Below, in pieces: positions 18,599 to 25,918 of a DNA stretch of 50,389 nt. A program made the position numbers and the translations under genes. The first letter of the stretch is position 1, and every line of letters starts with the position of its first letter. The DNA comes from Planctomycetota bacterium. Its GTDB lineage: Bacteria; Planctomycetota; Phycisphaerae; Sedimentisphaerales; Anaerohalosphaeraceae. The stretch spans positions 1-50,389 of the forward strand of contig DUZQ01000012.1 of NCBI GenBank assembly GCA_013349435.1. Direction: 5' to 3'. The notes beneath the pieces are model-generated. The model worked only from the letters and a program-made list of their open reading frames with translations. It did not search any database and was not told where the DNA came from.

Positions 18599-20095
18599 TT
18601 AGCCGCCACTCTTGACCGAAGGAAGCTTGGAAACCAGACGCAGTGAAACGGACAATCCTTCAAGTTGATAGTGCGGCCGGAGGAAAAATTTGGCGGAGTA
18701 ATAGCCGGGATTTCCCTCCACTTCATCGACCACAACTTCCGCTGCAGCGAGGGGATATTGAGCCTTGACCTCTTCTGATGCGTTCGGGTCGCTGGTAACA
18801 TACTGTGTAATCCATTTGTTGAGCCAATTGGCCATATCCTCGCGCTCTTTGAAGGAACCGATTTTATCCCTGACGATACACTTAAGGAAGTGGGCGAATC
18901 GACAGGTTGCAAACAGATAAGGCAGTCTTGCCGCCAGGTTCGCATTTGCCGTGGCATCCGGGTCGTCGTATTCCGTGGGTTTCTGTAGTGACTGCGCTCC
19001 GATAAACGCGGCGTAATCTTCGTTCTTCCAGTGTGATAACGGCATTAATCCGTTCTTTGCCAGCTCCGCTTCGCGCCTGTCTGTGATTCCAATCTCTGTC
19101 GGGCACTTCATATCCACGCCGCCGTCGTCTGTCGGGAAGGTATGGCAGGGAAGCCCTTCGACCATCCCGCCGCTCTCAACGCCCCGGATATTCGAGCACC
19201 AGCCGTATTCCTTGAAGGAACGAGTGATATTTGTCGCCATTGCATAAGCCGAATTGCACCACAAATACTTCGAGTGGTCGGTACCGGTTGTGCTTTCTTC
19301 AAATTCAAATTCCTCAACGGGATTTATCTTGGCGCCGTAAGGTAGCCTTCCAAGGAAACGGGGCATGGTCAGGCCGATATACCTGGCATCTTCGGAGTCC
19401 CGAAGAGAACGCCACGGAGCATAATCCGCGGTTTGGAATATCTTCGTCAGGTCCCGTGGGTCACCAAGCTCCTGCCAGGAATCCATATTCATCAGCGTAG
19501 GTGCTGCAGCGCTGATAAACGGAGCGTGCGCCGCAGCGGCAATCTGGGCTATCCCGCCAAGCATTTCCACGTCCGGCGGACTGTGGTCGAAATAATAATC
19601 GCCGACAAGGCATCCGTAGGGTTCTCCGCCCGGAGAGCCGAATTCCTCCTCGTAGAGTTTCTTGAACAGGGGGCTTTGGTCCCACGCGGTTCCTTTGTAT
19701 TTCTTGATGGTCTTGGCCACGTCCTTTTTCGAGATGTTCAGTACCCGTATCTTCAGTGTTTCATCCGTCTCGGTGTTATTTACAAGGTGATGCAGCCCCC
19801 GCCAGGTACCTTCAAGTTTCTGGAAGTCTTCGTGATGCATGATTAGATTAACCTGCTCGCTCAGCTTCCTGTCCAACTCGGCGATAATCGCTTCGGTTGT
19901 CCTGACAGCGTCATCCGAAATAAGGGCTGTCTCCGAAAGGGCCTGTTCGGCAAGTGTCTGCACGGCGGATGTGATAGCTTCTTTGGCTCGGTCGGATTTT
20001 GGCTTAAACTCTTTTTTAAGAAGTGTTTCAAACTCGTTTACTTCCATTGTTACGGCTTCGGCAGCCTGAGTTTCTTTTTGTTTCTCTTCAGCCAT
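18599..20095 (-). CDS. tssC: TssC, large T6SS contractile-sheath subunit
   Basis: 498 residues from ATG 20095, behind AAGGAGG. A longer in-frame start at 20131 would run into tssB. Diagnostic TssC stretches include LEGTWRGLHHLVNNTETD, GEPYGCLVGDYYFDHSP, ARYIGLTMPRFLGRLPYG and the C-terminal RPHYQLEGLSVSLRLVSKLP. TssB and TssC heterodimers polymerise into the contractile sheath around the Hcp tube. Separated by only four bases from tssB. Confidence 0.97.
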   Translation of the reverse strand: MAEEKQKETQAAEAVTMEVNEFETLLKKEFKPKSDRAKEAITSAVQTLAEQALSETALISDDAVRTTEAIIAELDRKLSEQVNLIMHHEDFQKLEGTWRGLHHLVNNTETDETLKIRVLNISKKDVAKTIKKYKGTAWDQSPLFKKLYEEEFGSPGGEPYGCLVGDYYFDHSPPDVEMLGGIAQIAAAAHAPFISAAAPTLMNMDSWQELGDPRDLTKIFQTADYAPWRSLRDSEDARYIGLTMPRFLGRLPYGAKINPVEEFEFEESTTGTDHSKYLWCNSAYAMATNITRSFKEYGWCSNIRGVESGGMVEGLPCHTFPTDDGGVDMKCPTEIGITDRREAELAKNGLMPLSHWKNEDYAAFIGAQSLQKPTEYDDPDATANANLAARLPYLFATCRFAHFLKCIVRDKIGSFKEREDMANWLNKWITQYVTSDPNASEEVKAQYPLAAAEVVVDEVEGNPGYYSAKFFLRPHYQLEGLSVSLRLVSKLPSVKSGG

Positions 20096-20099
20096 CGGA

Positions 20100-20633
20100 C
20101 TATTCCTCCTTTCCAGCGTCGGCAGAATCATCTTGCGGTTTCGGAGCAGAAGTCAGGGCCTTTAGTAATGTGGGGTCTTTGAGAGCTTTTGCCATCAACT
20201 CTTCTGCACCACTCTTGCCGTCCATATAGGATAGAAGGTTTGACAATTCCGTCCTTGCATCCAGCAGTTTTTTCAAAGAGTCAACCTTGCTGGCTACCGC
20301 CGCCGGCGAGAAATCATCCATACTCTCGAAGCTCAGGTCCACGCTTATATTGCCTTCGCCGGTGAGGGTGTTCGGCACCTGAAATGCAACACGGGGTTTC
20401 GCCGCCTTGAGTCGGTCGTCGAAGTTGTCAACGTCAACTTCAAGAAACTTCCTGTCAGCAACTCCCGGTAAAGACTCTTGGGGCTTGCCGGACAAATCAG
20501 CCATTACGCCCATAACAAAAGGCAGGTTGACCTTTTTCTCCGCCCCGTACAGTTCCAGGTCGTACTCTATCTGTACGCGGGGAGCCCGGTTTCGGGCTAT
20601 GAACTTTTGACTACTCTTTTTTTTCTTGGCCAT
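20100..20633 (-). CDS. tssB: TssB, small T6SS contractile-sheath subunit
   Basis: 177 residues from ATG 20633, with AAGGAG just upstream. A GTG at 20648 is in frame but lacks a site. Typical TssB sequence: RAPRVQIEYDLELYGAEK, LPFVMGVMADLSGK, FLEVDVDNFDDRL and FESMDDFSPAAV. It pairs with TssC to form the sheath and carries the helix normally recognised by ClpV after contraction. Confidence 0.97.
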   Translation of the reverse strand: MAKKKKSSQKFIARNRAPRVQIEYDLELYGAEKKVNLPFVMGVMADLSGKPQESLPGVADRKFLEVDVDNFDDRLKAAKPRVAFQVPNTLTGEGNISVDLSFESMDDFSPAAVASKVDSLKKLLDARTELSNLLSYMDGKSGAEELMAKALKDPTLLKALTSAPKPQDDSADAGKEE

Positions 20634-20719
20634 ATCCGCTCCTTTCACAATATTCCGAAATAAATACCCACCCTCGAAAACCTCGTTCGGTTTTCGATTC
20701 TATTTTATATTCCGAACCG

Positions 20720-21796
20720 TTAAGCCGTTCCGGAATCCGGTTCCGGTCCCTTGACCGTTTCCACTTCGCTCATGGCACCGGGACACATATTCTCGATAAT
20801 TTCGATGAAGTTTTTGGAGACGAGCTTTTTTGCCCTGCGCAAAAGCAGCGGCACCGGACTGGAAGGCTCGTAGCGCTCGAAATACTCGCAAATCTTTTCC
20901 ATCAGCTTTATAGCATCCTGCGGAGACTGGATACTGCCTGATATCGGCCCGCCTCCACTTACCCCGGCCGCAGGAACAACGCCCTCGTCCTCGTCTCCAC
21001 CTGCAGCACCGGCCGCCCCGGCCGCCTCTACTCCCAAATGTTCACCAAGACATTTGCGAATATTCTTTAGAAGCATCACAAAGTCGCTCAGATCCGGAGA
21101 CTGACTTTGATAGGCACGCTCGGAAAAAACATCCGTTACCGCAGAGACGTGCTCAATAGCTCCCTCGATTTCCTCAAAGGCCGACTGAAGTTTCTCAATT
21201 TCGGAGTCCCGAAATGCCGCATCAATTACCGACATCTCAGGAACCTGGGCCCTCTGCTCGTCCGAAACAGTTATCGCTCCCTTTGCAACCTGAATATCCC
21301 TGAAACTGAACCTGCCCATCTGGCGGGAATCACACAGCGGAACCTCCATTGCCCGCTGCCTGAACTTCATGGGGTCCTGTTCGCTGACGGTTCCGGGAGA
21401 CAATGCCGACAGGATATTTATCCTTTCGAGTGGGTCGTTATTATCTTCCGGGTCAAGCTGAGGATACATATTGTCCCAGAAACGTTCCAGCAGGCCCCGA
21501 AGCAGATATAAACCGTCACGAAGCCCTGCGAAACCTTCCAGCTTCAACAACGCAACAGTAAAGTACATTACCACCCGCAGGTCTTTCGAACGGCGCAACA
21601 GGTTGAAACTTTTATCAGCAACTTCCGACCAGTTCGGTTCCTCTGCGGCTTCCTCATCTGCGGCAATTACGCCTTCCCCCTTTGGCTGGAGCAGACGTTC
21701 AAGAGCAAGGTAATCCTGGTCGTAAGAGATGTCCTCACCGCAGGGATTGTCGGCACTAACCTCGGAAAACAGACTTTCGATGTCATACTTACTCAT
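20720..21796 (-). CDS. tssA: TssA, T6SS cap/baseplate assembly protein (short type)
   Basis: 358 residues. The N-terminal ImpA_N domain is clear (NPCGEDISYDQDYLALE, SKDLRVVMYFTVALLKLEGF, LLERFWDNMYPQLDPED). The C-terminal region (AIKLMEKICEYFERYEPSSPVPLLLRRAKKL) is the short-type extension of P. aeruginosa TssA1-like proteins. TssA guides baseplate formation and co-ordinates tube/sheath growth. It is the first gene of the minus-strand T6SS operon, with a leader of about 200 bases after a candidate promoter. Its own ribosome binding site is weak (GCGGG). Confidence 0.93.
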   Translation of the reverse strand: MSKYDIESLFSEVSADNPCGEDISYDQDYLALERLLQPKGEGVIAADEEAAEEPNWSEVADKSFNLLRRSKDLRVVMYFTVALLKLEGFAGLRDGLYLLRGLLERFWDNMYPQLDPEDNNDPLERINILSALSPGTVSEQDPMKFRQRAMEVPLCDSRQMGRFSFRDIQVAKGAITVSDEQRAQVPEMSVIDAAFRDSEIEKLQSAFEEIEGAIEHVSAVTDVFSERAYQSQSPDLSDFVMLLKNIRKCLGEHLGVEAAGAAGAAGGDEDEGVVPAAGVSGGGPISGSIQSPQDAIKLMEKICEYFERYEPSSPVPLLLRRAKKLVSKNFIEIIENMCPGAMSEVETVKGPEPDSGTA

Positions 21797-21920
21797 AGCA
21801 TACCCGCCGAACTCAACATAACTGATACACTTGCCTTTCGGCCAAACCTGCCCCTTGGACCATCAAGGCATTTGCCGTACTTATATCACAAGCAAAATCG
21901 ACTGTAAAGCTTATTATTCC

Positions 21921-21948
21921 GCCGGCGCAAACAATATTGTGCTCCGGC
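21921..21948 (-). promoter_or_regulatory. Hairpin in the untranslated leader of the tssA operon
   Basis: GCCGG and CCGGC pair, then GC/GC with an interior ACAAT/ATTGT palindrome, giving an interrupted stem about 125 bases before the tssA ATG. It is not followed by a U tract on the minus strand, so it is more likely an RNA-processing or regulatory structure than a terminator. Seen by eye. Confidence 0.3.
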
Positions 21949-21996
21949 AGAGCCCGTAACACACTTTCTTCGATGGCCTTGTACAATTACTACATA

Positions 21997-22025
21997 ACAT
22001 TAAGACAACAGGTAAATTCTGTCAA
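21997..22025 (-). promoter_or_regulatory. Candidate promoter of the main T6SS operon
   Basis: Minus strand: perfect TTGACA (22025-22020), 17-base spacer, TAATGT (22002-21997; the three most conserved -10 bases match). The start of transcription would lie about 195 bases before tssA. Same layout as the candidates before tpsB and clpV. Confidence 0.45.
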
Positions 22026-22274
22026 GCAGTTTTTTTGTTTTTGTAAAACGCGTAACAATTTGTTAATCAGTATCTTACATCATTATCTTAAATCATTTTG
22101 TTGAAAAAATTTAGATTAATCGGGCCACCCTATTTGTGATTTGCGGCCCGTTATTGCGGATTTTGCCCCTAAGCAGCGTTTTCGGCGTTATTATCGACAT
22201 ACGGGCTTTCGACCGCTGGATGTGGTTTTGCAATATTTCCTGAAAAAGGATTAAAGAAATTCCTTCGAATGTTT

Positions 22275-22303
22275 TTGCGTCATTTGGGTTTCTTTGATAT
22301 TTT
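22275..22303 (+). promoter_or_regulatory. Weak candidate promoter of the zinc-ribbon gene
   Basis: TTGCGT (22275-22280), 17 bases, TATTTT (22298-22303), about 50 bases before the ATG at 22354. Partial matches only. Confidence 0.25.
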
Positions 22304-22315
22304 ATATGGGTAAAA

Positions 22316-22334
22316 GTCGGACTGCGTGTCCGAC
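22316..22334 (+). promoter_or_regulatory. Perfect 7-bp hairpin ahead of the zinc-ribbon gene
   Basis: GTCGGAC, a 5-base loop (TGCGT), and GTCCGAC, ending seven bases before the CGGAGG ribosome binding site at 22341-22346. It could be an operator (dyad) or an mRNA structure that limits translation initiation. Confidence 0.45.
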
Positions 22335-22353
22335 AAAAAGCGGAGGTCTAAAA

Positions 22354-22662
22354 ATGCTGTGCCAGAAATGTGGGGTTCGTCCTGCACGGACCATCGTAAC
22401 CAGTTGCAACGGCCAGCAGTGTTACGAACTTCATCTGTGCCTTCAGTGCCGGGACGGCTTAAGCACGTTTCCAACGCCCGAAGAGCAAAAGACTGTGGTC
22501 GAATCGGCAATGGACGCAGCCGGACGGGAAGGTCTGGACGAAGAAACTGTTTCGGAGGCTCTCGGCATAGACGCCGGGGAAATAAGACGGGTTTTGAAAG
22601 GCGAAGGAGTCTCGGACCCTGCTGTTTGGCAAATTATCAAAAAGCATCTTAGAATGGATTAG
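22354..22662 (+). CDS. Small zinc-ribbon protein with McsA/UvrB-N-like Cys pairs and a helix-turn-helix-like tail
   Basis: 102 residues. ATG 22354 has GGAGG 8 bases upstream, which rules out the in-frame ATG at 22294. The N-terminus MLCQKCGVRPA...ELHLCLQC has two CxxC pairs (C3/C6, C29/C32) with the PA turn and LC-x-x-C layout of McsA-type zinc ribbons, plus two further Cys (C18, C23). Residues about 55-102 (DEETVSEALGIDAGEIRRVL) form three or four helices resembling a helix-turn-helix. The function is unknown. The gene stands divergent from the T6SS operon, so a DNA-binding or protein-quality-control adaptor role is possible. A 10-bp hairpin follows it. Confidence 0.65.
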   Translation: MLCQKCGVRPARTIVTSCNGQQCYELHLCLQCRDGLSTFPTPEEQKTVVESAMDAAGREGLDEETVSEALGIDAGEIRRVLKGEGVSDPAVWQIIKKHLRMD

Positions 22663-22676
22663 ATAAGAAAGATGAT

Positions 22677-22710
22677 ATTCGGTAACTCCCAACCGGTTTT
22701 GTTACCGAAT
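22677..22710 (+). terminator. Terminator-like hairpin after the zinc-ribbon gene
   Basis: Perfect 10-bp inverted repeat ATTCGGTAAC / GTTACCGAAT with a 14-base loop, 14 bases after the stop codon. Only TTG follows, with no U tract, so it may act as an RNA 3'-end structure or a protein site rather than a classical intrinsic terminator. Confidence 0.45.
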
Positions 22711-22938
22711 TTGCCCTGTAGTTCAATTGCACCCTGGCTTTGCCGGGCAATTGTAGAAAATCGTTCATGGTAGCATACAAGTACGTGGCGGAACATCCAG
22801 GCCGCATAGCCAACAGCAGCAAGCGTACCCAGGGCTATTAAGGTCAAGAATCTACGAAAGTATAGCTGAAGTAATATCGAATGCCAGTTTTTTGCGGATT
22901 ATGAGGCAAAGCAAAGTTCTTTTGAAAGGGCTGTAAAA

Positions 22939-23829
22939 ATGGGTGTCTATATTAAAGACCTTAGCAAGCTCTGGCCGCGTATCCAGATCATGCAAATGCA
23001 AGATGACCGGCCGGGTCCCGAAAATATTGTCAGGCCCCTGGGCTGGGCGCGGGTGGTGCCCTACTATACGACTCATGTGGAAGTTCACCATCCAATTGCA
23101 ACTATCAACCGGCAACTTGGGGGGCCGGTGTTCTGGCGCATAGATAATCTGGTTTCATTCAGGAATTCACCCGGCTGCAAATATTATGTCCAGATATGCA
23201 AGGGAGGGGGCAACTGTACTGTAGGATGCCAATACGGAGCCGATGGTCGCCAGGTCTTAAATTATGACAGCGTGGACAACAACCTGGTCCACGAACTTGG
23301 ACACTGTCTTGGCCTGGGACACGAGAACTTCCACCCCGGTTGGCCGGGAGCGGAGGGTATAATAAACAAGCCCGACTCGGATATTCACAAGGCTCAGTAT
23401 CTTATGAACCAGAAAAAATATGATTCATGGGGAGGATTTGATGAAAGTTCGGCCATGCTCTATAGTGATGAGGCGTTTCTTGATTCGATCGGCGTTGTCG
23501 CAAAGGCGTTGATGCAGCCCAAGGAAAAGGGCAGAAGGGGCAGCATTGCCGACGGCGGCGCACGCGGCCTGGGAAAAGGCTTTGTGAAGGACGACGTGCG
23601 TATTTTAGGTCTGGATAAGGGACCGTCGGTGGAGAAAAAGGTTGCAAGAAGAATAAGCGGTCTGCAAATACAAAAGGGGCCGAGGCGACTGTCTATGGTG
23701 GGGCCGCGTGCCCTCGAGGCCAGAGGCGGCCAAAGGGGTAAATCCTGTGTAAACAACAGCTTCAGCGCAGGCGATATTTCGCTGATTAAGCATTTGTACA
23801 GCCCGGGGCTATTGCATCGCTCACAATGA
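22939..23829 (+). CDS. Astacin-like zinc metallopeptidase without signal peptide (T6SS effector candidate)
   Basis: 296 residues. The zinc site VHELGHCLGLGHENFHP fits HExxHxxGxxHE, with ligands H118, H122 and H128 and catalytic E119. A Met-turn SAMLYS around M173-Y175 matches the astacin SxMHY turn, whose Tyr is also a ligand or switch residue. FSAGDISLIKHLY near the end resembles the astacin C-terminal helix. Two or three Cys pairs (C80, C87, C93, C97) could form disulfides or bind metal. Residues about 190-260 are basic and low in complexity. No signal peptide or membrane segment is visible, unlike secreted astacins. Together with its place between the T6SS core and clpV this suggests delivery by the T6SS, or an intracellular role. 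AAAGGG precedes the ATG, and a strong terminator follows. No candidate immunity gene is adjacent. Confidence 0.75.
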   Translation: MGVYIKDLSKLWPRIQIMQMQDDRPGPENIVRPLGWARVVPYYTTHVEVHHPIATINRQLGGPVFWRIDNLVSFRNSPGCKYYVQICKGGGNCTVGCQYGADGRQVLNYDSVDNNLVHELGHCLGLGHENFHPGWPGAEGIINKPDSDIHKAQYLMNQKKYDSWGGFDESSAMLYSDEAFLDSIGVVAKALMQPKEKGRRGSIADGGARGLGKGFVKDDVRILGLDKGPSVEKKVARRISGLQIQKGPRRLSMVGPRALEARGGQRGKSCVNNSFSAGDISLIKHLYSPGLLHRSQ

Positions 23830-23887
23830 CAGCTGCGGCCCGGGTGTATCTGTAGTTTGCAGGCAACGTATCATAACGTCTGTTTAG

Positions 23888-23923
23888 CCCCGGCACCTGT
23901 GGCCGGGGTTTTATTATCTTTTT
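23888..23923 (+). terminator. Intrinsic terminator after the astacin-like gene
   Basis: CCCCGGC stem (23888-23894), 7-base loop, GCCGGGG (23902-23908), then a T-rich tract TTTTATTATCTTTTT. This is a textbook rho-independent terminator 59 bases after the stop codon; it isolates the metallopeptidase gene from the methyltransferase gene. Confidence 0.9.
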
Positions 23924-23967
23924 AGTGTGCCGAATATGAATAAGGCACAAGTTTAAGGAAATCCATT

Positions 23968-25485
23968 ATGGCACAAACCAACAGCGACATAGCATTCCGT
24001 TTGGACCGGCCGCTGGATGAGCAGACATTCAAGAAGGTTGTAGCCGACGCCGGGTACTCGCAGACCCAACTTGCTAAAACCCTCGGCCTTTCAAGCCCTC
24101 ATGAGCGCCAGGACCTCGAAGTCGTCTATCGGCGCGTCAAAGCGGACAGCCCTTACAATATCCTTGTTCGACTGTTTCGTCTCGGCCGGAAGGTCGATGG
24201 GGCCGTATTTCGACAGTATCTGCCGGGGGTTGATATCGAGACCCTTGCCGCTGTCGGACTGCTGAGCCGTGAAAATGGCATGGTTTTTTCAAATGTCAAC
24301 CTGACCCCCTATCATGACCTTCTGCTGGCCAGTGATTTTGGGCCGGAGATTAATCGCCAAATGTCGTCCGACCACGTCCTCGGCGTGGGGGCCGCTTCGG
24401 TCACACTTGCCGGCTTAACCGTTCGCCGAAAGGTCGCAAAGGCCCTTGACCTCGGCACCGGTGCCGGCATACAGGCCTTTCTCGCCGCCCGACACACCGG
24501 CCGCGTCATCGGGACCGATACGAACCTGCGGGCATTGAATTTTGCCGCTTTCAACGCCCGTCTGAATCAAATAAAGGGTATCGAGTGGCGCAACGGCAGC
24601 TTCTATGAACCGGTCGCCGACGAGCAGTTCGATTTGATTGTATCCAACCCTCCCTACGTGATTTCCCCGGAGTCCCGATTTGTATTTCGCGATACCGATT
24701 TGCCGGCCGATGCCGTTTCCCGCCAGGTTTTACACGGTGCCGGGGACAGACTTAGCGAAGGAGGTTTGGCATGCGTGTTGTTTAACTGGCATCATCATGA
24801 CGACGCCGATTGGGCCGCTCGACCCCTGGGCTGGGTCAGCGACACCGGTTGCGACAGTTGGCTGCTGTGCTTCAAGACCGCAGACCCCTTGACATACGCA
24901 GCCGATTGGCTCAAAACCGGAGAAGGGCGGGACTCTCCCGACTACGGACGATACCTCGATGAATGGATGGCTTACTATGAAAAAATGGGTATCGGACAGA
25001 TTAGTGCCGGCGCGATGTTTATCCGCAAGAGAAGCTCAGAAGCAAACTGGAGTCGCTCAGACAAAATCGAAAAGGGTCGTACTGTGGGCGAATGTGGCCG
25101 GCAGGTGGAACGTATCTTTGCCGCAGAGGACCTGCTCAGGTCTCTCGATGATGACCGACAATTGCTTGACCATCGGCTCATCTTCGACAAACACCACCTT
25201 CTCGAGCACCAGTTGACTGTCGAGAACGGACGCTGGGTCGTCCAGGTGGAACGTCTTCACACCGACAAAGGAATTTCTTTCTCCGGACGGGTTGACATGT
25301 ATATTGCGAATTTGCTGGCTGGTTGCAACGGCTGCCGCACTTTACGTGAGCTGATTAAAACCGTCGCCGATCGGGAACAAACCGATCCGGAGAAATTTAC
25401 ATCGGCCTGCCTGGGTGTGGTTCGAAAGCTTATGCGGTCGGGTTTTCTTAGTTCGGTCGATGTATCCGGCAGGGCCGACCAATAA
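23968..25485 (+). CDS. Class I SAM-dependent methyltransferase of the PrmC/RlmG-like (NPPY) group
   Basis: 505 residues. SAM-binding motif I is ALDLGTGAGIQAFLAARH (about 159-176), followed by VIGTDTN (acidic loop) and motif IV DLIVSNPPYVISPE (222-235). NPPY indicates methylation of a planar amide or exocyclic nitrogen: release-factor Gln, or adenine/guanine in rRNA or DNA. The N-terminal 150 residues (YLPGVDIETLAAVGLLSRE, LTPYHDLLLASDF) match the winged-helix-like extension found in bacterial proteins of this group. The C-terminal 150 residues are unassigned. Such proteins usually occur as housekeeping enzymes, and a link to the flanking T6SS is not shown. The ATG follows AAGGAAATCC. Confidence 0.75.
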   Translation: MAQTNSDIAFRLDRPLDEQTFKKVVADAGYSQTQLAKTLGLSSPHERQDLEVVYRRVKADSPYNILVRLFRLGRKVDGAVFRQYLPGVDIETLAAVGLLSRENGMVFSNVNLTPYHDLLLASDFGPEINRQMSSDHVLGVGAASVTLAGLTVRRKVAKALDLGTGAGIQAFLAARHTGRVIGTDTNLRALNFAAFNARLNQIKGIEWRNGSFYEPVADEQFDLIVSNPPYVISPESRFVFRDTDLPADAVSRQVLHGAGDRLSEGGLACVLFNWHHHDDADWAARPLGWVSDTGCDSWLLCFKTADPLTYAADWLKTGEGRDSPDYGRYLDEWMAYYEKMGIGQISAGAMFIRKRSSEANWSRSDKIEKGRTVGECGRQVERIFAAEDLLRSLDDDRQLLDHRLIFDKHHLLEHQLTVENGRWVVQVERLHTDKGISFSGRVDMYIANLLAGCNGCRTLRELIKTVADREQTDPEKFTSACLGVVRKLMRSGFLSSVDVSGRADQ

Positions 25486-25918
25486 TAGTACAGTGTGCGA
25501 ATCTGCGGTGTACTCGCCTGCAGAACACCTGCGTTTGAGCAGAAACCCGCCCCTTAGTATGATGTTGCGCAGCACAACTTGTTTTGTATGCAGAATACGA
25601 AGCCGGCAACCAAAGGAACTCTTTATTTGTTACTGCTTAGAAAACTAAAAAATAAGTTGACAAAATACAACAATCTAATTAAGAGTAATAATCAAAGTTG
25701 CGGCAGATAAAAGGGGTGTTGAATATGGCTTTCCGCCCGTTTTTTCCTGCCTATTAACCGATGGCGGGCAGAAATAATGAACTTAAGGAACTTAATGCGA
25801 TGCCCGGATAGCAAGCTGCATGGGGACGGGTTTAAGTCTCAAGTGTGTTTTTTCAGAGAAATCCTGTGCAATGCGGTGTTTTATCCGGCGTAAGCCAAAC
25901 CGTTGAAAGGATAAGCTA
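25486..25918. other. Intergenic region upstream of clpV (433 bases)
   Basis: No convincing gene. It contains a TTGACA promoter candidate at 25657-25685 and, further on, a 10-codon frame (MAFRPFFPAY, starting near 25725 with AAGGGG before it) that could be a leader peptide but is probably chance. GAAAGG before 25919 serves clpV. Confidence 0.6.
25657..25685 (+). promoter_or_regulatory. Candidate promoter of the clpV-vgrG arm
   Basis: Perfect TTGACA (25657-25662), 17-base AT-rich spacer, TAAGAG (25680-25685), giving a leader of roughly 225 bases before clpV. The -10 is weak. The TTGACA-N17-TAA pattern is shared with the candidates before tssA and tpsB. Confidence 0.35.

Larger units (their letters stand above)
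21797..22353. other. Divergent control region between tssA and the zinc-ribbon gene
   Basis: About 560 bases without a credible gene. The minus strand carries a TTGACA-N17-TAATGT promoter candidate (21997-22025) and a leader hairpin (21921-21948) for the T6SS operon. The plus strand carries a weaker TTGCGT-N17-TATTTT candidate and a perfect 7-bp hairpin (22316-22334) just before the zinc-ribbon gene. AT-rich stretches at 22020-22120 would suit binding of regulators. Confidence 0.6.

Noticed and set aside
22659-22847. Minus-strand 62-codon frame with a hydrophobic N-terminus (LIALGTLAAVGYAAWMF)
   Set aside because: Codon use looks acceptable, but the start is a TTG without a ribosome binding site and the terminator-like hairpin 22677-22710 lies inside its 3' end. 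Kept only as a remote possibility.
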